Source of the DNA: Paenibacillus radicis (ex Xue et al. 2023)
Lineage (GTDB): Bacteria > Bacillota > Bacilli > Paenibacillales > NBRC-103111
Direction: 5' to 3'
Assembly (NCBI RefSeq): GCF_024722015.1
Contig: NZ_JANQBD010000014.1
Location: 1 to 64,000, forward strand
DNA: 64,000 nucleotides
Part shown: positions 26,864-36,037 of the stretch, piece by piece
Layout of the letters: the number at the start of each line of letters is the position of its first letter
How positions within the stretch are numbered: the stretch's first letter is position 1
Notes under the pieces: generated by a model
The model's database searches: none
What the model was told of the DNA's origin: nothing
The model's input: only the letters and a program-made list of their open reading frames with translations
Program-made: the position numbers and the translations under genes

Positions 26864-29194
26864 ATGTTCCGCTTGAATAAATATTTGACAAAGCTGCTTA
26901 TATTTAGCCTTTGCTTGAGCACGGTTCCTGTTATTTTACTCGGAAGCATCTTCTATAACCGTGCAACAAATTCCATTCAAGAAAAAGTTAATGAAGGAAA
27001 TGTGCACATTCTGGAGCTAACACGCCTGCGTGTAGAGCAAGTATTACAAACCGTAGAACGATCACTCGAAAGATTGGCGGATAGCAGCAGTGTGGTAGAA
27101 TCGCTCGACACCTATATAACTCCCACCAAATTTCAGCTATTCGGCGAGCTGACCCAAGCCATGTACCGGGTGCAAACTTTTGATGTAGGTGTTCAGGATG
27201 TGCATTTAATCAATTTGCAAAAAGGATGGATCATCAATAACAGCGGCTTTTACAGCTTTGATGAAATCAATTATAAGGAGCGCTTCAATCAGTACGTCAA
27301 TATGACGGAATCCAAGTTTTGGACTAGTGAGCAGAGCGGCTTAACCAAGGACAACCGTTCAAGCTCCAACCGAGTAATAAGTCTTGTGAAGAAAATACCG
27401 GCCAATTCAGATCATCCCTCAGCCATGCTCATTGCTGAAATCTCCAGCCGGGAGCTATCCAATTTAATCAGTAAAAACAATTCGCTTGGCGAGGTTATCA
27501 TTTTCGACCGAACCAATCATATTTTAGCGATGCAAAACGAGAATTTCAGCGGTCAAAACTCGGATATACAATCGCTTTACGATCAGCTGTCGGGTTCAAA
27601 GCTATTGCCAGGAAATTTGGTAACCTCTCTCAATGGAAATGAAGTAGGCATCGTGCATCAGCAATCTACTTATAACCAATGGGGTTATTTATCGATCATC
27701 CCTCTGGAGGAAATATACAAGGAATCCCGTAAAACGGGGTGGATTGTGCTTATCTCCTGCCTGCTTCTGCTGCTATTAAGCATTCTCATCTCCCTGCTGG
27801 TTTCCAGGAAACTGTATACACCGATCCGCAGGCTGCAGGAATCCTTCAAGATGCCTTCCGGTTCCATTCATGCAAGCGGGGATGAACTCCCTGACAAGCA
27901 AGACAATGAATTCGATATGATCAACAAGAGCATTTCGCATATGCAAACGCTGCACAATCAAATGTCCCAGCAAATCAACGGACAGGTTAAGCAGCTTCAG
28001 GAGCTGTTCGTTCTAAAATTGCTGCAAGGGGAGCTTAAACCATCGGAAATTAAAGAGAAGCTGCCCATATTAATGAGCGCTCCTCCCTATCAATTAGATT
28101 GGTTGGTCGTGTTTGCCTTGCAAATCGATACGCTGGAGGGAAGCCGTTTCAAGGAAAGGGATCGGGAGCTTCTGTTGTTTGCCATTAACAATATGATCAA
28201 TGATATTATCCCTTACAAGCAGCGCCTTCTTCCCATCACCATCCACAAACATCAAGTTACAATCGTCTACACCAATCATCATTCAGCAGAGCAATTCAAA
28301 GATTTTACCTACGCTATGGTAGAAAAAATCAAATTGGAAATCGGCCGCTACTTGGGCATTCCTATCAGCATAGGAATCAGCAGACCGTATAAGGATATTA
28401 AAGATGCGCCTCACGCCTATGATGAAAGTTTGAAAGCTTTGAAAAACAGGCCGTTCACAGGACAAAATACTATTTTGTATTACGACCTTCAGCAGACAGG
28501 GAAAATCGAGCTTGGACACTTTCCTGAGGAAACGGAGAAGGCGTTAATTCAAGCTATTAAATATGCCGATGCAGATAACATCGATGTGCTGCTGGATCGT
28601 TTTCTCGATGAAATCGCTCATTATTGTACTACCTACAGCGAGTACCAGGTATCTCTGGTCCGATTCTTTGTTGATGTAACCCGGCTTATTCAGGATTCAG
28701 GGGCTGCATTCCATAGCGTGTTCGAAAATGATAAGCCATCCTTCGAGGAATTGTTGGAATTAAAGACAAAATCTGAAATTCAAGCCTGGTTTCAGCATCA
28801 AATGATTCAGCCCCTTCTCCCCTTATTTGAGGAAAGAAGAAGCACTAAATTCCAGAATATTTCCAGGGAAATCATTCGCATGGTACAAGAGGAATACGAT
28901 ACTGACCTTACGCTTGAAATTTGCGCATCCAGACTGAATTATCATTCCAGCTATATAAGCCGCGTGCTCAAAAATGAATTGGGGGTTAATTTCAGTGAAT
29001 ATTTGTCGCAATACAGACTGAATGTGGCCAAGGAGCTGCTGGAGGAAGGAAGTATGAAAATTTCAGCAATAGCAGAAAAGCTTCGTTACCATAATCCGCA
29101 AAACTTCATCCGTTATTTCCGTAAAATGGTTGGGATAACTCCCGGCAAATACCGGGAAATGTATGCTAATGAAGCGGATAGTCATGCGGAGTAG
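26864..29194 (+). CDS. Membrane-bound AraC-family sensor regulator (YesN/YesS-like)
   Basis: The 776-residue one-component regulator has TM1 at residues 11-32, an extracellular sensor (about 33-285), TM2 (about 288-312, VLISCLLLLLLSIL), a cytoplasmic linker with coiled coil near 360-385, a central region that resembles degenerate cyclase-like domains of YesN types, and a C-terminal AraC double helix-turn-helix (about 675-770, YISRVLKNELGVNFSEYL and YHNPQNFIRYFRKMVG). It is encoded divergently from the transporter operon, the usual arrangement of such regulators and the sugar transporters they activate. Start ATG 26864 follows AGGGGTG. Confidence 0.93.
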   Translation: MFRLNKYLTKLLIFSLCLSTVPVILLGSIFYNRATNSIQEKVNEGNVHILELTRLRVEQVLQTVERSLERLADSSSVVESLDTYITPTKFQLFGELTQAMYRVQTFDVGVQDVHLINLQKGWIINNSGFYSFDEINYKERFNQYVNMTESKFWTSEQSGLTKDNRSSSNRVISLVKKIPANSDHPSAMLIAEISSRELSNLISKNNSLGEVIIFDRTNHILAMQNENFSGQNSDIQSLYDQLSGSKLLPGNLVTSLNGNEVGIVHQQSTYNQWGYLSIIPLEEIYKESRKTGWIVLISCLLLLLLSILISLLVSRKLYTPIRRLQESFKMPSGSIHASGDELPDKQDNEFDMINKSISHMQTLHNQMSQQINGQVKQLQELFVLKLLQGELKPSEIKEKLPILMSAPPYQLDWLVVFALQIDTLEGSRFKERDRELLLFAINNMINDIIPYKQRLLPITIHKHQVTIVYTNHHSAEQFKDFTYAMVEKIKLEIGRYLGIPISIGISRPYKDIKDAPHAYDESLKALKNRPFTGQNTILYYDLQQTGKIELGHFPEETEKALIQAIKYADADNIDVLLDRFLDEIAHYCTTYSEYQVSLVRFFVDVTRLIQDSGAAFHSVFENDKPSFEELLELKTKSEIQAWFQHQMIQPLLPLFEERRSTKFQNISREIIRMVQEEYDTDLTLEICASRLNYHSSYISRVLKNELGVNFSEYLSQYRLNVAKELLEEGSMKISAIAEKLRYHNPQNFIRYFRKMVGITPGKYREMYANEADSHAE

Positions 29195-29210
29195 GCATGT
29201 TGCTGTAAAG

Positions 29211-29550
29211 GAAAAATGCCTTACGGCGTCCTTGGTGTACAATTTACGTTTATGCATTGGAGGGATAGATGTGGGATTTCGGCCGCTGTTGAAGTCGTGT
29301 TCCTTTGAATTGTAGGCTTGCAGTGGTTGGAACACGATCTTCAAAGGTAGGTTGCAGCTGCATACCCGAGCAGTCACCGAAGGTGACGACCAGGGCGGAG
29401 GCGACGACCAGAGCGGAGGTGACGACCAGAGCGGAGGCTATCGCTCCTCCCCAGTCTAGGAGGCGGGGCCGTTTCCCTCAGGAATTGCGCCCCATACCCA
29501 TGCCCTCTTTTGTTCTACTCTTTGCTTGGCGCTGCTTCCTTGCTTATTAA
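29211..29550 (+). repeat. Dispersed repeat A, copy 1
   Basis: From GAAAAATGCCTTACGGCGTC through a strong hairpin (29289-29344: TTGAAG-TCGTGTTCC paired with GGAACACGA-T-CTTCAA) to CTCTTTTGTTCTACTC, the sequence matches 55395-55645 at roughly 80% by eye, with one indel. Within it an 18-bp unit (GACGACCAGNGCGGAGGN) is repeated three times at about 29380-29440; copy 2 has one unit. It is non-coding. Open frames across it give low-complexity repeats. Confidence 0.85.
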
Positions 29551-29774
29551 CCCGTAATCAAAGCATTCGCTTTACTACAAGACTCCATGTCGTGGCTGCT
29601 TCTACTGTGAGGAGGGGATATCAACTACCCTTTTCTTTCCAACGCGCGCTCGGGATCCGTGCGCGTTGTGGCGTTGCATGGTGGTCGGTCGAACCCCACA
29701 GCTTTCGGCTTTAGAGCTTGGGAATCGCTCCCTCTAGCTTACGCTTACTCTTACTCTTACACTTACTCTTACGG

Positions 29775-29955
29775 AACGTCACGCCGCTATTTGTCTTGTA
29801 TCCTATCCAATTCATGATTTCACGGAACTACGATCCGCTATTTCGTCTCCAAACGGCCAAATTGCCTACATTTCAAGCAAATAAGGGATCGTACTTCCGT
29901 TTCACATGAATGTTCACGTGTGCACAATAAAATAGCGTACCCTCGTTCCTCAATC
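29775..29955 (-). repeat. Dispersed repeat B, copy 1 (inverted relative to copy 2)
   Basis: The reverse complement reads GTACGCTATTTTATTGTG, CATGTGAAACGGAAGTACGA, TCCCTTATTTG, GGATCGTAGTTCCGTG and ATCATGAATTGGAT in order. The same series occurs on the plus strand at 54965-55141 with about 70% identity. It carries short GGAAC/GTTCC-type arms. No coding potential. Confidence 0.75.
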
Positions 29956-30102
29956 CTTTCAATTGGGGGCTAACCACGCTCAGTTGTTCGGGAGTTAACC
30001 TCTTTTGCCCATAATTGAGATAAATACGGAGCATTTCGAAGACGATGAACTATTTAAATTAGGGGTAAGCATAGCTCACTCCATACCCAAAAATATATAA
30101 AT

Positions 30103-30265
30103 GGGGCTGTCCCAAAAGTGTTCGTATGAGTAAGCAAGTCCCAAATCTTATGCAAAATGACCTCCAATTCCACCTATAAAGTGGAGGTTGAAGGTCATTT
30201 TTACATAATAAATCTAGCATAAAGTGGGGGTTGAAAAATCATAAAATGACTTTTGGGACAGCCCC
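30103..30265. repeat. MITE-like element with 17-bp terminal inverted repeats
   Basis: GGGGCTGTCCCAAAAGT (30103-30119) and ACTTTTGGGACAGCCCC (30249-30265) are perfect inverted ends 163 bp apart, of a type common at insertion-sequence termini. Inside, AAATGACCTCCAA pairs with a later TTGAAGGTCATTT, and ATAAAGTGG(A/G)GGTTGAA occurs twice. No transposase is present. The element sits 23 bp after the lutC stop, so its stem may also end lut transcription. Related end sequences occur at 15256 and 58233. Confidence 0.8.
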
Positions 30266-30288
30266 TATCCATCTTGTGAAAGGAGACC

Positions 30289-31080
30289 TCACTTAATTAT
30301 TACAGCATACACCTTACCGGGACCATGAATCCCGATAGTCAGATCATTCTCAATATCGGCACTGCGGCTTGGGCCGGTTATCAGGTTTAGCGATGACGGA
30401 TATTGCCGCGCATCGGATTTGCCTTTAGTAACATGGCCGAAGGCTTCGCCCATGCGGGTAACCAGCTGGTCCGCCCTGAAGACGGCGAACAAAATATCCG
30501 TGAGCAGGCTGACCGAGCGGCCATGCTCCGGCGAGCACTGCAGCACGAGTGTACTCGTGTTGGCGACAGCATAGTCCGGCCAGATGATCCCCATCTGGCA
30601 TCGTTCCGTCCGCTGCAGCAGCTCGCTGCGCTTGGACCAGTTCGAGCTGGACTCCGCGTCATCGACATCGTCCAGCGGCAGAGCCGTCTCCGCTGCAGCA
30701 GCAGCCTGCTTCCACGGCACCACAGCGATGCCGGCGGCGGACAGCGCCTCATCCAGGCCAAGCCCGATGAGTCCCTCGTTTTCCCAACGGGAAACCTGAG
30801 TTACCTTAAGCTCAGCAGCTACCTCCTGAAGCCAAGCCCCAATCTTCTCATTCGCTTCAGCCTCATCGACGACAAGCACCTTTCCCGTCAACGCAGTCCA
30901 ATTATCCGTGAATAATTCAATCTTTTCATCCGTTGTGCGCTCGATTTCCTTATAGAAATCGGGTGCTCCACGAAACGGATGCTCGGGAGCAGCCGCAGCT
31001 GGAGATTTACGGCCCAGCCTCGAAGAAATATTGCCGATAAACGCTTCGCGCCCGGTTATGTTACCTATGTTTGCACTCAT
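30289..31080 (-). CDS. lutC: Lactate utilization protein C (LUD domain)
   Basis: The 263-residue LUD-domain protein is the third component of the iron-sulfur L-lactate oxidase complex LutABC, which converts L-lactate to pyruvate. Recognisable parts are the N-terminal FIGNISSRLGR, GIIWPDYAVANTSTLVL and the C-terminal NDLTIGIHGPGKVYAVII. The start overlaps the lutB stop (ATGA at 31077-31080) and has AGAGGTG seven bases before it. The gene has more GC-rich codon use than its neighbours in its first half. It is the last gene of the operon. Confidence 0.93.
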   Translation of the reverse strand: MSANIGNITGREAFIGNISSRLGRKSPAAAAPEHPFRGAPDFYKEIERTTDEKIELFTDNWTALTGKVLVVDEAEANEKIGAWLQEVAAELKVTQVSRWENEGLIGLGLDEALSAAGIAVVPWKQAAAAAETALPLDDVDDAESSSNWSKRSELLQRTERCQMGIIWPDYAVANTSTLVLQCSPEHGRSVSLLTDILFAVFRADQLVTRMGEAFGHVTKGKSDARQYPSSLNLITGPSRSADIENDLTIGIHGPGKVYAVIIK

Positions 31081-32579
31081 TGGTTGTCACCTCTTTTATC
31101 AGCCGCGGACCCTGTAGGCGCCGACTTTCCTTTTGCCCCGTCTGCCAGCTCCTGCTGCAGCGCTGACCAGCGGTCGCGGAAGGATTGCTTCGGCTTCATA
31201 GGGAAGAAGCGCGATTGCGTCCAACCGGACATGGGGCCCGGTCCATTCTTGATGAAGCCTTTGCTGATGAAAGGCTTCTGCAAATAGTAGGCGGACTTCG
31301 TCGCCACTTTGTAGAGCGTGACGTTCCCAAACGCCGTTTGGAACGTCTTGAAGGCAGCGCGCTCGGCAAGTGGGGTCAGCCCCATCTTGACCTTGCGGGC
31401 GCGCAGCTGCACGAGCATATCGTGCAGCGGGATCTTCACCGGGCATGCCTCATAGCATGCCCCGCACAGGCTGGAAGCGTAGGCCAGCTGGCCAGCTTCC
31501 TTCATGTCCTGCTGCAGCAGCGGCGTCAAGACGGCCCCGATGGGGCCGCTGTACACGCTGCCATAGGTGTGCCCGCCCACGTGGCGGTACACGGGGCACA
31601 CGTTCAGGCACGCTGCACAGCGGATGCAGTGCAGCACCTCCTGGAACACCGGATCGCCGAGCTGCGCCGAGCGTCCGTTGTCCAGGACGATCAAGTGCAG
31701 CTCCTCCGGTCCGTCGAGCTCACCCTCGCGGCGCGGTCCCGTAATCATCGACGTGTACGTCGTCAGCTTCTGTCCGGTCGCGCTCCGCGCCAGGAGGTTG
31801 AGTACGACCTCCAGGTCGTCGAAGGTCGGAACGAGCCGTTCCATCCCCATGATTACCACATGGGATTGCGGGATTGTGCTGACCATCCGCCCGTTCCCTT
31901 CATTGGATACAAGCGTGATCGAGCCCGACTCGGCAACACCGAAATTACAGCCTGTCAGGCCAATTTCAGCCTCAAGAAAATAATTGCGCAGCCGCTGCCT
32001 AGCAAAGTTGGCAAGCACCTTCGTCTCCGGCGGAAAGGTTTCGCCCGATTCCGTATTAAACAAATCGGCAATCTGTTGCTTATTTTTATGGATTGCCGGA
32101 ATAATCAGATGCGACGGCGTTTCCTTCGCCAGCTGCAGGATGTATTCACCCAAATCCGTCTCAATCGCTTCTATGCCATGCTCTTCCAGATGATGGTTCA
32201 GATGGATTTCCTCTGACACCATCGACTTGCCTTTCGCCACCAGCTTGGCTTTCCGCTTCTCAGCAATATCCATAAATACCTTCACTGCCTCATCGGCCGT
32301 TTGGCAAAAGTAAACATGGCCCCCTGCCTTCGCAACATTATCGGTAAATTGAGTCAAGTAGTAATCGAGATTATCAATTACATGCTTACGAATCAGCCTC
32401 CCGCGTTCGCGCCAATCTTCCCATTGCCCGAAATCATCTGTCGCCTTCAGCTTTCCTGTCTTCAGCTTATCGGTTGTGAACGCAACCGCTTTGCGCAAAA
32501 ACTCATCAGCCAGCGCTTCTTCCGTTCTTTTTTTCAAGCCTGTTCCGATCAGTTCCTTTTCATTTACGACCTGACTCAC
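31077..32579 (-). CDS. lutB: Lactate utilization iron-sulfur protein B
   Basis: The 500-residue LUD/4Fe-4S protein belongs to the L-lactate oxidation complex. The N-terminal LUD part holds KGKSMVSEEIHLNHHLE and NFGVAESGSI, and two ferredoxin-type clusters follow at CIRCAACLNVCP and CGACYEACPVKIP. It starts with GTG 32579, with GGAAGGAG about ten bases before. It overlaps lutA by 20 bp and lutC by 4 bp, indicating tight coupling. Confidence 0.95.
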   Translation of the reverse strand: MSQVVNEKELIGTGLKKRTEEALADEFLRKAVAFTTDKLKTGKLKATDDFGQWEDWRERGRLIRKHVIDNLDYYLTQFTDNVAKAGGHVYFCQTADEAVKVFMDIAEKRKAKLVAKGKSMVSEEIHLNHHLEEHGIEAIETDLGEYILQLAKETPSHLIIPAIHKNKQQIADLFNTESGETFPPETKVLANFARQRLRNYFLEAEIGLTGCNFGVAESGSITLVSNEGNGRMVSTIPQSHVVIMGMERLVPTFDDLEVVLNLLARSATGQKLTTYTSMITGPRREGELDGPEELHLIVLDNGRSAQLGDPVFQEVLHCIRCAACLNVCPVYRHVGGHTYGSVYSGPIGAVLTPLLQQDMKEAGQLAYASSLCGACYEACPVKIPLHDMLVQLRARKVKMGLTPLAERAAFKTFQTAFGNVTLYKVATKSAYYLQKPFISKGFIKNGPGPMSGWTQSRFFPMKPKQSFRDRWSALQQELADGAKGKSAPTGSAADKRGDNQ

Positions 32580-33306
32580 TTTGCTTCACTCCTTCCTCTA
32601 GCAGCTGCGCCAAATGCATGACACGAATCGGTTTATTATCTTTATTTAAACGTCCGCCGATATTCATCAGACAACCCATATCCGTACCTACCAGCACCTC
32701 GGCGCCAGTAGAACAAACATGGTTCGCTTTTTCGCATACCATAGCTTCCGACATATCCGCCATTTTCACCGCAAAAGTACCGCCGAATCCACAGCAATCT
32801 TCTTTTTTAGGCAGTTCAATCAGCTCGAGTCCTTTTACTTCAGACAAAAGCTTCCCCGGCTCTTCCTTCACACCCAATAAACGCATCGCATGACAGGACG
32901 GATGATAAGTTACCTTTTCATTCAAAACAGCACCGACATCCGTCACACCCAGCACATTCACCAAAAACTGCGAAAACTCATACGTTTTTTCTACCAAGTC
33001 CTCCGCCTTCTTCAACCATTCCGGTTCATCGGCAAAAAGCTGCGGGTAATAATGATGCACCATGCCTGTACAGGAGCCTGAAGGCGATACGACATAATCA
33101 CTATGCTCGAATGCACGGATTAACCCCCGCGCTACCTCCCTGGCCTCATCCTGGTAACCGCTGTTAAAAGCAGGCTGGCCGCAGCATGTCTGCGCTTCCG
33201 GAAAATCCACTGTACAACCATATCGATTCAACAGCCTTACTACACTTTCCCCTACCTCCGGATACAATTGATCCGCCAAACAAGTAATAAACAAAGAAAC
33301 GCGCAT
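32560..33306 (-). CDS. lutA: Lactate utilization protein A (CCG-domain)
   Basis: The 248-residue protein carries two cysteine-rich CCG domains (TCCGQPAFNSGY near residue 40 and KEDCCGFGGTF near 168), as in GlcF/GlpC-type iron-sulfur subunits. It is the first gene of the lutABC operon. ATG 33306 follows AAGGAAGG. No lactate permease gene (lutP) is present in the window, so uptake of external lactate would need another gene, whereas internally produced lactate would not. Confidence 0.95.
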   Translation of the reverse strand: MRVSLFITCLADQLYPEVGESVVRLLNRYGCTVDFPEAQTCCGQPAFNSGYQDEAREVARGLIRAFEHSDYVVSPSGSCTGMVHHYYPQLFADEPEWLKKAEDLVEKTYEFSQFLVNVLGVTDVGAVLNEKVTYHPSCHAMRLLGVKEEPGKLLSEVKGLELIELPKKEDCCGFGGTFAVKMADMSEAMVCEKANHVCSTGAEVLVGTDMGCLMNIGGRLNKDNKPIRVMHLAQLLEEGVKQSESGRK

Positions 33307-33431
33307 CGGATAACCTTCCTTTACTTTAAAGACTTTAGTTTGCTATTTCATTACAGTTGAGCAGCTTGATAAGATTTGTTCGCTCTACCAAGCTTCGATT
33401 TATTAGACGATTCAAATATCTAGTTATCAGG

Positions 33432-33442
33432 TTATCAGATAA
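33432..33442. promoter_or_regulatory. Candidate LutR operator TTATCAGATAA
   Basis: The 5-1-5 palindrome TTATC-A-GATAA lies 126 bp upstream of lutA, with a further TTATCAGG at 33424. FadR-subfamily GntR regulators bind short 5-1-5 palindromes, and the TCATC-N-GATGA type reported for Bacillus LutR differs by one base in each arm. Its location upstream of lutA fits repression by the lutR product. Confidence 0.45.
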
Positions 33443-34172
33443 GTTGTTTTTTGTGAAGTCCCAAGTGTATTTAGCATTCCGCTTTCCATATAAATACATA
33501 CAAAGGCCCCTGTCTATTTTTCAATAAACAGAGACCTTCATTCAGAATTACTATTCACTTTTTTAAATTGCAGCTCCATTCATAGAACCTAAACAGCTTC
33601 TTGGGTTCAAAATATAACATTCATAATTGTTGGGTCCCCGCATGTCCTAATAGATTGAACATGCTTCGCTAACATTCTTCAATGGACTATCCCCTTTCCT
33701 CTCAAAATGTTTATTTTACATTCGACCACAGGGGTTCAGATTTGTTTTGGTACGCTTGCCTGCTGGGAGGTCAAGACTTGTACCCAAAAGCCCTGGATCG
33801 AAACTGGTAAACGAGGTGAAAGTAGCTGTAAGGTTTGTCCTTTTGTTAAGATAATATTAACGTATTGTTTGAATATTGTAAATATTCAGAATACTTTGTA
33901 ATACAGCCTGAGACGCTGTTATGTCAAAAGAAATATGTATTTTCATGCCTATATTAACCATTTCTCCGTTTTATGCAGTGGTCTGCTGCTTGATTTTTAC
34001 GGCACATTGCCTAATTTACGATTTGAAGTTTTATCTTATGTAAGAAAAGCTTCTGATCGAAGCCCTTTCGAGGAAGATACATTCGTGTCCTGGAGGTGGC
34101 TTTTCTTGCAATATTAGAAAGGTGAACCTTCGGTTCAAACTTATACTTCCTAATATTATAAAATAAACAAGA
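33443..34172. other. Intergenic region between lutA and lutR, mostly empty
   Basis: About 730 bp without a supported gene. A weak hairpin lies at 33502-33540 (AAGGCCCCTGT...AACAGAGACCTT), and GAACCTTCGGTTC at 34124-34136 may terminate lutR. An unsupported 64-codon frame at 33707-33901 contains a CWEVKTC...CKVCP cysteine pattern but has no ribosome binding site. Confidence 0.5.
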
Positions 34173-34886
34173 TTACCTCTTCAAAAATTTCAACAGTACC
34201 TGCTCGACATGAAATAAATGACGGCGCATTGCTTCTTCAGCTCCTGCGGTGTCCTGATCGCGGATGGCCTCGAAGATCGCTTTATGCTCCTCCCATAGCT
34301 GCTTGGATACCGTTTTACTTGAATACATCTGCAGCCGTCTCGTTTCTCGTATCGCAGTCTGCATTTGTGTTGAGATGGAGTCAATCATTCGAGCCATAAT
34401 GGAGTTGTGTGAAGCTTCCGCCAAGGTAAGGTGGAACAGCATATCCGATCGCTCACCTTCCTCTTCGTTACCCAAGAAATCCTCCATATTTTTAAGTACC
34501 GCTTCAAACTTGGCAATATCCTCATCTGTCCGCTTATCAGCAGCAAGCGCGGCATTAGATATTTCTAAAGCTTTGCGGGCCTCGATCAGCTCAATGACGG
34601 TTTCCCGGTTCATCAGCAGCGAATCAAATACGGGCAGATCTACATCCTGCGATTCAATGCTTCGAACATAGCTTCCTTCTCCTTGATGAATCTCCACCAA
34701 TCCCATCGCTTTCAATGCGCTTAAAGCCTCACGCAGCGTAGAACGCCCCACCTGGAAGCTCTCTGACAGCTCCTTCGTGGATGGCAGCTTCTCACCCGGT
34801 TTTAAAGTGCCGTTGATGATTTGCTCTTTGATCTGATCGGCGATTACCTCATATATTTTACGTGATGAAATTTTTTGTATTTCCAA
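34173..34886 (-). CDS. lutR: GntR-family regulator, FadR subfamily, probable lactate-operon repressor
   Basis: The 237-residue protein has an N-terminal winged helix (residues 9-72, PGEKLPSTKELSESFQVGRSTLREAL) and a C-terminal all-helical FCD domain (95-230) with RSDMLFHLTLAEASHNSIM, which carries metal/effector ligands. It starts with TTG 34886, eight bases after GGAGGG. Its placement next to lutABC, with the same orientation, identifies it as the LutR/LldR regulator, which releases DNA in response to L-lactate in characterised relatives. Confidence 0.85.
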   Translation of the reverse strand: MEIQKISSRKIYEVIADQIKEQIINGTLKPGEKLPSTKELSESFQVGRSTLREALSALKAMGLVEIHQGEGSYVRSIESQDVDLPVFDSLLMNRETVIELIEARKALEISNAALAADKRTDEDIAKFEAVLKNMEDFLGNEEEGERSDMLFHLTLAEASHNSIMARMIDSISTQMQTAIRETRRLQMYSSKTVSKQLWEEHKAIFEAIRDQDTAGAEEAMRRHLFHVEQVLLKFLKR

Positions 34887-35146
34887 AATGATATCCCTCC
34901 TAATAACTCCTATTATACCGATCTGCCGACTTCAGTCCAATTCCCTACCTGAAATGGGCAAATCAATTAGAGCTATATGAGTCATTTCCATCTCCCCTTC
35001 ATATTTCATCCAGTTGACATTTTACATATACTACCATATTTAGACTACAATTTTTTTGTCCCTACTGCATTTTTTTACTGCAATGTAGGGAGAGGCTGCC
35101 TAACTATGATAGGATTAAATAAATTCATTGGCGGAGGCAGGTGCAA

Positions 35147-35806
35147 GTGCGGATGGGCGAACAACGAAGGCGCATTCAAGGAATTATTTTTGATATGGAC
35201 AACACATTATTAAAATCCTCTATAGACTTTCCAGCCATGAAGCATGCAATTTTCGATTTTTTGGTAGACCGGAAAGTACTTCCGGGTACCCTATCTATCG
35301 AGCAGCATACCACGGCCACTCTAATTGAACATGCCAAACAATTAGACATTAATGTCGAGTTGGAACAACAAGTTTGGAGCATAGCCTCCAGGTATGAGCT
35401 TGCAGGCATGAGAGGGGCCGGACTTGAGGTCGGAGTCCACGACTTTCTTGCTTCCATTCATACTAAGTATACGTTGGCAGTCGTGACGAATAATGCTCTA
35501 TCAGCCGCTATGCATGCTCTGCAGGAAACGGGGATTGCCGATTATTTGGACCTAATTATTGGCAGAGAGCAGATGACCTCACTCAAACCGTCTCCTTCCG
35601 GCTTTCAATATGTGCTTGACCATTTTGCGCAAATTCCCAGCAATGATTGGATATCCTTGGGCGATTCGTGGATCGACGGCAAAGGCTCTATGGATGCAGG
35701 GATTCCTTTTGTCAGCTATCAAACCGATTTAAGCATCATGAAAAGCAGAGGTGTAGATGCAATTGGCCGAATTGATGAGATAAAGGAATTAGAGCAATTT
35801 CTCTAA
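35147..35806 (+). CDS. HAD-family hydrolase
   Basis: This is a ~219-residue phosphatase-like protein of the haloacid dehalogenase superfamily. Motif I is FDMDNTLL (nucleophile Asp and acid/base Asp), motif II is VVTNN, the motif III lysine is in TSLKPSPSGF, and motif IV is SLGDSWIDGKG. The cap sits between motifs I and II as in phosphoglycolate phosphatase/beta-phosphoglucomutase types. GTG 35147 has GGAGG nine bases before it; GTG 35141 and ATG 35153 are alternatives. It is monocistronic and the substrate is unknown. Confidence 0.88.
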   Translation: MRMGEQRRRIQGIIFDMDNTLLKSSIDFPAMKHAIFDFLVDRKVLPGTLSIEQHTTATLIEHAKQLDINVELEQQVWSIASRYELAGMRGAGLEVGVHDFLASIHTKYTLAVVTNNALSAAMHALQETGIADYLDLIIGREQMTSLKPSPSGFQYVLDHFAQIPSNDWISLGDSWIDGKGSMDAGIPFVSYQTDLSIMKSRGVDAIGRIDEIKELEQFL

Positions 35807-35916
35807 AGAGTGGTGGCCACTATTCCAGTTATCGGATAAAACATAACAAACGCTATCAGTACAAAATATCCCCACAAAGTGGGGTCTTGCTTCGTAGTTG
35901 ATTCAGAACCTTTGCG

Positions 35917-35957
35917 GGGAGCCCCGAAACATATAATTTCTATATATGCAAAAAAAG
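35917..35957 (-). repeat. Repeat D, copy 1: conserved post-terminator element
   Basis: GGGAGCCCCGAAACATATAA, two variable bases, then CTATATATGCAAAAAAA. The same ~40 bases occur at 39852-39891 with three differences. In both places the poly-A end merges with the T-run of a minus-strand terminator. Confidence 0.8.
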
Positions 35958-35999
35958 AGCATGCAGTTGAATAACAACAGCGCGCTCTTGCTCTTTGAA
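35951..35999 (-). terminator. Terminator of the YunC gene
   Basis: On the minus strand AAAGAGC pairs with GCTCTTT around a long loop, followed by a run of Ts and the D repeat. It lies 39 bp after the stop at 36038. Confidence 0.65.
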
Positions 36000-36037
36000 T
36001 AAATTTCATTTACCTATGAAATAGTTAAAACACCTTG

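Noticed and set aside
29305..29550. Frame with repeated TTRAE units at 29.3-29.5 kb
   Set aside because: It translates the triplicated 18-bp unit of repeat A; the other copy of A does not keep the frame.
33707..33901. 64-codon frame with CWEVKTC and CKVCP cysteine clusters, reminiscent of small metal-binding proteins
   Set aside because: No ribosome binding site, no conserved neighbour and an AT-rich tail; the cysteine pattern alone is too weak to call a gene.
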